The translations under genes and the position numbers were made by a program. DNA of 64,000 nucleotides from Spodoptera frugiperda (lineage: Eukaryota > Arthropoda > Insecta > Lepidoptera > Noctuidae): positions 1,736,001 to 1,800,000 of the forward strand of contig NC_064225.1 in assembly GCF_023101765.2 (NCBI RefSeq), written 5' to 3'. Positions within the stretch are counted from its first letter, which is position 1. Each line of letters begins with the position of its first letter. Shown here in pieces: positions 56,590-64,000 of this stretch. The notes under the pieces are model-generated. The model was not told where the DNA came from and searched no databases. It was given only the letters and a program-made list of their open reading frames with translations.

Positions 56590-57210
56590 TTATTCAGTTT
56601 TTCGGAAACATTCCGTTTACACTCTGTATAAGACGTTAGTGAGAATCAAAGGAGGTCCTATACCATACGTTGTTTCGTCTGAGACACAAAAAAATATATT
56701 GTTATTTAATCATTTTGTCCGATCTGTGATCATAAAACTTGGAAACAACTATAGATTCTGTATCAAATCACCTAAAATCCGTTCTTATTTACTTTGTCTA
56801 TCTCAGGAACAAAACCCAAGACCCTTCACTCAGTAATCACTCCTCACTCAACCTCATATTTGACTTTCACCGTTACATCAACAAATCATCCGATAGATAA
56901 CTCATGATGACATTTGCGATAAGCAAGCCAATTGTTACGAATTATCTTGTTGTTCCATATCAATAAGGTCGTAAATCATTTGGCAGTGGCATGGACTTAT
57001 GACCTATTGCTACTGATATTGCAATTATATTGAATTTATGTGCTCAATTGCTTTATATGGGCAGAAGTGTCGGTTATGATACTAGAATTGTATCTATGTT
57101 ATGTACAAAAGAGTATATTCGTTTTATTGACAGCATTTTGTGTTTTAACTCCAGAACTGATGGACTGATTTTGATGAAGTTTGATGTTTACTGAATTTTG
57201 TTTCCATGTA
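56590..57210. other. AT-rich unique sequence
   Basis: Nothing recognised. Confidence 0.35.
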
Positions 57211-57214
57211 AGTG

Positions 57215-57493
57215 TGTGAGTTTCATGCTTCGGCACGAATGTGTTGGCTCGACCGGCGTGATACCACGGCCTCATAGAAAACCGATGTGAAACAACGCGT
57301 ACGTTGTGTATTGTTGTGTAAGGAAGTTATCAGAGGCCCAATTTACCCCCTTCACAATCCCCGATTCCCAACAACCATTAAATTCCTAACTCCCAAAAGG
57401 CCGGCAATACACTTAACACCTCTGGTGTTTCGGGTGTCCATGGTTAGCGATTGCTTACCATCAGGTGATCCGTCTGATCCTTTACCGGCTTAT
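57215..57493 (+). repeat. family A retroposon, near full length
   Basis: GTGTGTGAGTTTCATGCTTC through GCTTACCATCAGGTGATCCG to TTTACCGGCTTATAAA. Carries the 15-base LINE-like tail motif. Confidence 0.82.
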
Positions 57494-57494
57494 A

Positions 57495-58055
57495 AACTCT
57501 CTTTATCGTCTTGATACGTATCTTATGTTTAGCAATAACCATCCCAACCAATAAATATCTATACCACCTAACAAAAATATCTTACTATTATAATTACAAA
57601 TATAATATAACAATAACGAAAAAATCAAAGACAACGTTTAGCAATACTTGTAACAACGATTTGGCATAACACGATATATGAACACGCTTTAGATTTCAAT
57701 CATAGATAGGAAGCCATCTTTTTGTTATACCCTTATCACATGTATGAGTTATTGTTGAGGTTATTATAATAATAAAATGAGATTGGACTTAACTATACAT
57801 ACATACATAAATATATACGCACATATATGTATAAGTATAGTATCTGTAATATCACGCTTTTAATGCCCTGAGGGTTGAGCGTATTCCCCTTATATTGGCC
57901 ACCATATAAAACCATTATAAAACTATGTTTCATTGGAAATATCGATTGCAAAAATAAAAATCCAATTTATTTATTTATTTATAATACACTTTATGTACAA
58001 TCATACCAATTATAGGTTAGACATATTACATGAATAGTGTTCACTTCCAAGAGAC
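57495..58055. other. AT-rich sequence with a short CATA-type simple repeat
   Basis: ACATACATACATAAATATAT near 57796. Nothing else recognised. Confidence 0.35.
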
Positions 58056-58058
58056 TTC

Positions 58059-58098
58059 CGGATATCGTCACTCCAACTAGGTGGAGTGACGATATCCG
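58059..58098. repeat. perfect 17-bp hairpin
   Basis: CGGATATCGTCACTCCA and its exact complement with a six-base loop. It lies at the left edge of a LINE tail fragment. Confidence 0.8.
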
Positions 58099-58215
58099 TA
58101 TGTGGCTGGTATTGGTTGGATGCGTAGAGCTGAAGATCAAGCTCAGTGGCGTAGCTTGCCATTAGAGAGGCCTATGTCCAGCAGTGAACGAAAACAGGCT
58201 GATAAGGATGATGAG
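58099..58215 (+). repeat. LINE 3' remnant, probably RTE-like
   Basis: GAGCTGAAGATCAAGCTCAG, GAGAGGCCTATGTCCAGCAG and a GATAAGGATGATGA tail resemble the closing segment of RTE-type LINEs in moths (recalled, not searched). Confidence 0.45.
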
Positions 58216-58229
58216 CTTACCGAGCTTAC

Positions 58230-58340
58230 CAAGATTATGGAAGAATCTCTTATAAATGAAGAACTATAAAGAGGTCCATAGTTTAACAGTAGACTCTCAC
58301 GCACTATTGATGATGAGTACCAAGTTGTTACCCCCTCTAC
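58230..58340 (+). repeat. duplicated segment, copy 1
   Basis: AGATTATGGAAGAATCTCTT through GACTCTCACGCAC to AAGTTGTTACCCCCTCTACT parallels 59905-60020 in the same order. Confidence 0.6.
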
Positions 58341-58780
58341 TCTACATGCATGCTGATGATGAATTAACCTCTTACCCTTTTAAGGAAGCAAACATCCGTG
58401 ATAACATGATTACACATTACCGCCTATACCACAAAATTCCAGGAAATCATCACAGTAAATGACTGGCTCTAATCATTTTTTTTACATATGAAATAATAAT
58501 TCTGATTACTAGACAATGGTTAAGGCCAAATGAGATCATTGCCTCCATCATCGACCATCAATCTTCTTACGTTTCGATACATCAATCAATTTGTCTGGTT
58601 GTATCCTTGAACGGTATCAAAAACGCCCACAATGACGGGCTTTTGTTTATTTTTATCATTAAACATTAATAATAATAGTTATTTATTATGTGTTCTTTTG
58701 ATCAGTGATTTATTGTTTGTTGTTTTAAATTGTTGAGCCTATTTTTATTGGCAATACTGCTCTCTCTCGATCGGTACCCT
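58341..58780. other. AT-rich unique sequence
   Basis: Nothing recognised. Confidence 0.35.
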
Positions 58781-58784
58781 TAGT

Positions 58785-58862
58785 ATGAGTTTGCTTTACG
58801 TGTAAAGTAATCGAAACGAGAGCGCGTTCATCGCTATGATGCAAACTGGTACTAAGGGTTCT
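58785..58862. mobile_element. family J MITE fragment
   Basis: GCTTTACGTGTAAAGTAATC, GAAACGAGAGCGCGTTC and TAAGGGTTCTGA match family J. Confidence 0.5.
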
Positions 58863-59104
58863 GAATTGCGTAAAGTATTGTTAAGATTATATTAGTAACT
58901 ATTCCAAAAATCGTGTTTATCTACATATAATTATCACAGATTTTATTTAATGTTATTTTGTATCATTTAGATAATAGGATTTGATTGCACTGGATTAACT
59001 GACTCTTGTGCATGAAGTTCAGCAATATCTAACCCAATATCTGAATATTTCAAAAGTATACGCCAAAGTCAAACTCAAAGATATCAGTTTTGTTCAAAAA
59101 TGTT

Positions 59105-59285
59105 TATGGTGCATCAAACGAAATTAGTCTATATTATTTCAGGATTTAGGTGCATATTTGCATGGCTCCGATATTGCATATAATCTTGCCTATGGGGATG
59201 TTTTGGTGCATCAAACGAAATTAGTGTATATTATATCAGGATTTAGGTGCATATTTGCATGGCTCCGACACTGCATATAACCCTA
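59105..59285. repeat. 97-bp tandem duplication
   Basis: GGTGCATCAAACGAAATTAG starts at 59108 and 59205. Both units hold TTTAGGTGCATATTTGCATG and GGCTCCGA. Confidence 0.85.
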
Positions 59286-59324
59286 CCTCTAGGTACTAAC
59301 AACAGTTAGTAAATGCAAAGCGCT

Positions 59325-59360
59325 TCTGCCTAACCTTTCGAAGTATGAAAGGCGTGGTAC
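59325..59360 (+). repeat. family C fragment, tail only
   Basis: TTCTGCCTAACCTTTCGAAG then TATGAAAGGCGTGG. Confidence 0.5.
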
Positions 59361-59608
59361 CACATTATGTTTTTAGTTTAATGATTTATGATGAATACTA
59401 TTGACCTACAAGCCTATTGCCTACTTTATTTGGTATTTAATTTATAATAGAGTTGCATTATGATCGTGATGGCTTGCAGGTTGGGAGCTGAGCACGACTT
59501 TCGATGCAAGAAGTTGGTTTGAAATGTATTATTGGAGTCAAAAATATTGATTGGGTCTTACTTAAAACCTTTCTCTGGTCGTGTAATTTATTTCGTTTAA
59601 AACAAAAA

Positions 59609-59751
59609 ACGTTGCCCCACCCTAGGATATTCTCCTGTGTCGTGGGTACACATGACACCCAGACCCGAAACAACAATTTGTGGACCACACAAAGAGTTGT
59701 TCCGTGCGGGAATCGAATCCACTACACGTTGCGCGGCAGCCAACCGTGTTC
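59609..59751 (-). repeat. family D SINE
   Basis: AACGTTGCCCCACCCTAGG, CCCGAAACAACAATTTGTGG and GGGAATCGAATCCACTACAC. The outermost head is degraded. Confidence 0.75.
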
Positions 59752-59904
59752 TTTGCCTTTCTCTGATCGTGTAATTGCAAATGCTAACTAACGTATACAA
59801 CGTTTCCACCGCTATTCTTCTTGTGGCTGTCATATGAGGCTAAATGTTTGACAGAAATCGTCAAACGTGAATCTTTTAAATTGTTAGCTCTGACCAGCTT
59901 ACAA

Positions 59905-60020
59905 AGCTTGGAGATTATGGAAGAACCTCTTATAAATGAAAAGCTATGAAGAGGCCTATAGAAGTGGACTCTCACAGACTTTTGATGATGACTATCAAGT
60001 TGTTACCACCTCAACTCTTT
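59905..60020 (+). repeat. duplicated segment, copy 2
   Basis: AGATTATGGAAGAACCTCTT through GGACTCTCACAGAC to AAGTTGTTACCACCTCAACT. Related to 58230-58340. Confidence 0.6.
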
Positions 60021-60438
60021 TCATGGGTATCATAAGAGGTAAATGAGAAGGTCTATGATCCAGAAGTAGAATATTATAGGCTATTTATTACTCCTAATAA
60101 TGGAACTGTAAAAGACAAAACTAAAATACCACCCAGAAACCCCACCAAACTGTAACAAGTGACAATTTCCACACGAAACGTTAAATAAAGAAAAGCGTAA
60201 ACAAACTAGTTAGTGGAACCGGAACCACGGGCTCTGCCTACCCACCGTACAATGAGAGCGATCCAACATTTCTATAGAAATGGAAAACGAACACTTTCAC
60301 CTTTAAAACGCCTGAGGTTCAAAGGAACTAAAAGTATCACTTTTGTTCCATAGACTTGTGTTCACAAATGGACACTTTTAAAATCTAGGCTATTAAATCC
60401 ACAAAGAGACAGATAACAGTACATTTACCTATATAATA
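60021..60438. other. AT-rich unique sequence
   Basis: Nothing recognised. Confidence 0.35.
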
Positions 60439-60440
60439 GG

Positions 60441-60708
60441 GCACCGGCTCGACCGGAGTGATACCACGGCTTCAAACCGACGTGAAACAACGCTTGTGTT
60501 GTGTTTCGTTGTGTAAGTGAGGTTACCGGAGGCCTAATTATCCCTCTTCCCAATCTTCTTGATCCCCGATTCCCCAACAACCCTTAAATTCCTAACCCCC
60601 AAAAGGCCGGCAACGCTTCTAGTGTTTCAAGTGTCCATAGACAGCGGCAATTTCTTACCATCAGGTTATACGTATCCTCGTTATGCGTATGCGTGTTCCA
60701 TAAAAAAA
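60441..60708 (+). repeat. family A retroposon with poly(A)
   Basis: CACCGGCTCGACCGGAGTGA through AAAAGGCCGGCAACGCTTCT to GTTCCAT plus A9. The first ~40 bases are missing. Confidence 0.8.
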
Positions 60709-60709
60709 A

Positions 60710-61040
60710 ACCTATCTGGGCAATTCTTTTAATTTACCAACAAACTGGCTTTCCTAACAATACCTGTAATATAAGAGTTCTTCACACCTCGGCCCTTTGG
60801 ACAAAAAGCTAACATAATAAGGCTAACACGGTCCAATTTGCATTCAAACGTCGACATGAGTTATTTTTCTAATTTGTCACTTATTTCATGGCATTGTTAA
60901 AGTTCTTTTTGCAATGCCCTACAGGGTCTATAGAAAACTTGTTAAGCTGTAGTATCACCTGTATGAATGCTATAGAACCAGAAAACTTGGCCAAGTTTGA
61001 ATCGGACTTATTTATTCGGGGTTATTCCGTACCACTTGCC
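60710..61040. other. AT-rich unique sequence
   Basis: Nothing recognised. Confidence 0.35.
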
Positions 61041-61049
61041 AAGCTGCAT

Positions 61050-61143
61050 TAAGCAAGCGTGGTGATTAAGTCTCAAACCTTCTCCGTGTGAGAAGAGGCC
61101 TTTGGTCAGCAGTGGCCACTTGTAGGCTGTTGATGATGATGTA
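61050..61143 (+). repeat. family G SINE, 3' end
   Basis: GCAAGCGTGGTGATTAAGTC, AGAGGCCTTTGGTCAGCAG and a GTTGATGATGATG tail. Confidence 0.65.
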
Positions 61144-61202
61144 TGATTCCGTACCACTTATATCCTTAAAGATTGCAAAAAGTCACGTATTGTTTTTAAA
61201 CA

Positions 61203-61341
61203 TTGCCCCACACTAGGATTTTTACAAACATACAAGTTCACATGCACATGACACCCAGACCCGAAACAACAATTTGTGGATTACACAAAGAGTTACTCAG
61301 ATCAGCCCGTTGCCCAGCCACCGCGCCAATCGTGCAGTCAA
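61203..61341 (-). repeat. family D SINE
   Basis: TTGCCCCACACTAGGATTTT, ACCCGAAACAACAATTTGTG and GCCAATCGTGCAGTCA. The B-box part (GGAATCGAAC) is deleted. Confidence 0.72.
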
Positions 61342-61504
61342 AAGTCTCTTGTTTGTTTGTTGTACAAGAACCTCTTTAAACATTTGTTTTATTCTGATTT
61401 TAGTATTTGTAATCATACTTAAGGTATTTGCTAAACATGTGTTACCCGAGGTATAATGAGAAATCTTAATACTTATAACTGAAAATCCTCAATCTTTCCA
61501 CATA

Positions 61505-61810
61505 AGTACAGAACTCTTAGTACGAGCTTAGCTTTACGTCTAACGTTTTTTTTTAACGTTACCCCGCTCTAAGTATTTTTCCTGTGTCATGGTTGCGTTT
61601 ACAAACATACAAGTTCACATACACATCACATTCAGACCCGAAACAACAATTTGTGGATCACACAGAGTTGCTCCGTGCGAGAATCGAACCCGCTACACGT
61701 TGCGCGGCAGCTAGTTGCCCAGCTACCGCACCAACTGTGCAGTCTATTAAAACGAGAGCGCGTTCGACGCTGTGATTGGTTGGTTTATTCGAGCCGGGTA
61801 CTGAACCCTA
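61505..61810. mobile_element. family J MITE split by a family D SINE
   Basis: CTTAGTACGAGCTTAGCTTT before the SINE and AAACGAGAGCGCGTTCGACG after it match the two sides of family J (compare 56455 and 58785). Confidence 0.55.
61552..61744 (-). repeat. family D SINE inserted in a MITE
   Basis: T-run then AACGTTACCCCGCTCTAAGT, GAGAATCGAACCCGCTACAC and CACCAACTGTGCAGTC. Complete head; no clear target duplication. Confidence 0.78.
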
Positions 61811-62065
61811 AAAAGTATTGAGTGTGCAGTATATTCTTAGAAGACACATCTTGAATGAATGGCCTGCTCTTTTTTCTCAAGCCCTTTTCAATAGTAGTGA
61901 GTCAATTTTGATTAATAGCTTCTTGGCGTTTCTGAACTGCTTTGTTCAAGGACTTGTTAAGTCTTGAGTTAAAAACACAACAATCTACTGCTGAATGGCA
62001 GTCCAATGCTGAACAATGAGCCTCCTCTGCATGAGAAGATTTGCTGGAATTTCCAAACTTGGTAG
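61811..62065. other. AT-rich sequence with a family O trace
   Basis: GCAGTCCAATGCTGAACAAT and GAGCCTCCTCTGCATGAGAA near 61998-62037 resemble family O on the minus strand. Confidence 0.35.
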
Positions 62066-62069
62066 GTTT

Positions 62070-62205
62070 TTTTGAGGGGTGAAATCATCTTAAGACTTCT
62101 CATGATGTGTGAGGCGAGAGGGAGTGTCAGACTTTGATGACTAAAAACCACCCCATTACTTCTCTTGCTTTAAGCTGGAGCCCCGGTAATCTGTTACCGC
62201 AGGTT
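62070..62205 (-). repeat. family B retroposon, degraded
   Basis: T7 then GAGGGGTGAAATCATCTTAA, GAGGGAGTGTCAGACTTTGA and GGAGCCCCGGTAATCTG. Confidence 0.78.
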
Positions 62206-62252
62206 GTTGGAGATCACAGTTTTTAGAAACATCATAGGTTTAAGTTTATCAG

Positions 62253-62399
62253 TAGCGGTAGCTGGGTCACCTGCCACACAACGTGTAGCGAGTTCGATTC
62301 CCACACGGCACAACTGTTTGTAATATCCACAAATTTGCTGTTTCGGGTCTAAGTGTCATGTGTATGTGAATTTGTATATTTATACGCGCCCACGACACT
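62253..62399 (+). repeat. family D SINE
   Basis: GTAGCGAGTTCGATTCCCAC, TTGCTGTTTCGGGTCTAAGT and ACGCGCCCACGACACT. The tail is missing. Confidence 0.72.
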
Positions 62400-63205
62400 T
62401 ATGTGGTCACTATACGACCTTTTCTAGGATATTGATCACCAATAAATTACACATAGGAAATAAAATCCCCAACAAACTCATACATAAACAAAACCGCAAT
62501 TTTCTTCATTCAATTTTTTACACAAATATCGTGAAATATTAACCGTTTGAAAAAAATTCTACTACCGTATTTTGTAATGGTGTAAAAACGTATTTTTTTA
62601 TTTATAGTCGTAATTATATTAATAGGTGGTAGGAGATGATTGTCGAGTCGTGATTTGTAAGACCGATGATGCTCCCTCCATTGAATACTTAGGCTTTGAC
62701 CCTGGGTCGTAATTGCATCATCTTTGTTTTAAAAAAAACTGACTCATTCATTGGAAGATGTTGTGGCTACCGGGTGTGAGGTCCTGGTCGTGTTGGTTAA
62801 AGTGCTATTGGGTTTTTATTTGTGATATCATCCTTAATACAAAGAACTTTAAAGTTCAGAATCGTTTTTCATTTTAGGCAGAAAAAAAATGCACGTCTAT
62901 CAAAAAAAAAGTATTGTAAGTCTCTTTTATGTTTAAAATGTATTTTGCATTTATATGTGAATTTTAATAAAATTGCAGAAATAAAAATTGCAATTTTATT
63001 GACAAGCATTTGCTGATTTCCTTCCGTAATTTAGTTTTTGGTAAAATATTAAGCTTTATTGAGTGTCATTTACTTCATGGCAATATTTTCATGTAAATAT
63101 TTCATACATGCTAACATTATTTTATTAAAATTTTCTAGGATAATTTCAATGTATTTTGGTTTGAATTTCATGGATTCGTTTAGTAAACTGTCTTGGCTAT
63201 GGCAA
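62400..63205. other. AT-rich unique sequence
   Basis: Nothing recognised on either strand. Short frames at 62360 and 62822 lack motifs. Confidence 0.35.
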
Positions 63206-63208
63206 TAG

Positions 63209-64000
63209 ATTTTTTTTTTTTTTTTTTGAGTGGGGAAAATCATCCAATGACTTTTCTCGCATGGGCGAGGCGAGAGGGAGTGTCAGACTTTACTGACTAA
63301 AAACCACCCCGTTCCTTCTCCTGCCTTTCGAGCCGGAGCTCGATAAACCCGCTAGGTTGTCCGCAGCTCCGGATTAGGCATCAGCCCTACTGGGCCCCAT
63401 CTGTGGTGGTCTGATGGCTCTTTGAGGCGCGCGCGGAACGCGACGCGCCGCACGCACGGGTCTGGTTCTGGTCGGGCGGCGAACTACCCTTGCTCGCCGT
63501 CCGCAGCCCCGCACTTACGGTGGCCGGAGATCGTCGCCCGATCCCCGACGCCCGGAGTGTCTCTCGCGACGGCTGGGGCTGAGGAGGTTGTTCTCTCACG
63601 AGCCCTGCCTCCTCCTTAGCTAACATGAGTGCTTCGCAGAAGGAGGAGACCGCATCTCAGTCCCCCTCGCTTATGGCTTGTACCAATACGCGAGAGGTCG
63701 CCGTCGCCGACTACATCCCTGAGGACACGGCGGTGCTCAGCCCATGAGGGCACAGCGCCACCGTATGTTCCACTGTGTCCTCAGGACGGTCCTCGCAGTT
63801 GACACCCGGGCGTTTCCTCCCGCCCAATCAGAAACAGGAACCTACCGAAACTTCCATGTCCGGTAAGCACCTGCGTCAGGCGGTAGGTGAGGACGCCGTG
63901 GCGTTCAAGCCATCCTCAAAGAGGGTACTTATTCAATGACAGCGAGCCCAGCCCTCGGTTGCGAAGTCGTTGCCGCCATTCCGCCATGAGATCGCGCCGG
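63209..64000 (-). mobile_element. R1-clade non-LTR retrotransposon, 3' end (cut by window edge)
   Basis: Minus-strand LINE: degenerate ORF2 C-terminus (63387-64000), ~160-nt 3' untranslated region and a poly(A) read as T at about 63211-63227. The untranslated region is family B in full. It is GC-rich compared with the rest of the window, as expected of a younger inserted element or one with different base preference. The 5' part lies beyond the window. Confidence 0.85.
63387..64000 (-). pseudogene. R1-like ORF2 C-terminus, degenerate
   Basis: C-terminal domain of an R1-clade reverse transcriptase protein. Going inward from the window edge the minus strand reads MAEWRQRL, then WLERHGVLTYRLTQVLTGHG and SFGRFLFLIGREE. 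A cysteine-histidine motif follows (CQ.CE....DTVEHTVALCP), the C-x2-C...H-x4-C finger of this clade, and then a basic-acidic tail with AKEEAGLVREQ. The finger is split between two frames, an in-frame stop precedes GWLERHG, and the tail uses another frame (79 codons ending at 63387). At least two frameshifts and one stop make this copy dead. Confidence 0.8.

Noticed and set aside
63422..63619. Plus-strand GC-rich 65-codon frame
   Set aside because: It is the antisense of the R1-like ORF2 C-terminal tail.
1..64000. LTR retrotransposon or endogenous virus
   Set aside because: No long direct terminal repeats, gag/protease/integrase motifs or viral genes were seen; the only reverse-transcriptase coding sequences are of non-LTR type.

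Overview
This 64 kb window is AT-rich, repeat-saturated animal DNA. The repeat families it carries (tRNA-headed SINEs, R1- and jockey-type LINE tails, many short Helitrons and fold-back MITEs) are those I associate with moths, most likely a noctuid. The species cannot be named from the sequence. I found no convincing protein-coding host gene, tRNA gene, rRNA gene, CRISPR array or integrated virus. The protein-coding content is transposon-derived, and most short ORFs are chance ORFs or translations of repeats.

Layout. 0.5-1.5 kb: a decayed Myb/SANT-like gene fragment split by a Harbinger-like MITE. 1.58-3.96 kb: a nearly intact Tigger/pogo transposon with a CENP-B-type transposase broken by one frameshift. 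4.2-6.1 kb: a 408-bp TA-flanked MITE, then a deleted DNA transposon keeping a SWIM-like transposase C-terminus. 6.9-18 kb: scattered repeats, including a SINE twice interrupted by other insertions that carry clean target-site duplications. 18.8-20.25 kb (minus strand): a 5'-truncated non-LTR retrotransposon with an open 426-codon reverse transcriptase region. 20.5-28.3 kb: tandem duplications, Helitrons, a four-unit 441-bp Helitron-like tandem array and a ~21-bp minisatellite. 28.6-62.4 kb: dispersed repeats separated by AT-rich unique sequence. Two stretches, near 35.9-36.2 kb and 40.1-40.4 kb, look more like host regulatory or first-exon DNA than the rest. 63.2-64.0 kb (minus strand): the degenerate 3' end of an R1-clade LINE, cut by the window edge.

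How the parts relate. The R1-clade LINE ends in the same ~150-bp sequence that occurs as 22 other separate copies (family B). Five of these are bracketed by duplicated target sites and begin at nearly the same base, so family B behaves like a SINE using the LINE's tail. A second abundant family (A, 17 copies) shares a 15-base tail motif with the reverse-transcriptase LINE at 18.8 kb. Two tRNA-headed SINE families (C and D) and a third (G) supply the rest of the retroposed load. Family letters used in entries: A = ~290-bp poly(A)-tailed retroposon; B = ~150-bp R1-LINE-tailed retroposon; C, D, G = tRNA-headed SINEs; E, J, K, M = fold-back MITEs; F, N, O, P = other dispersed repeats.
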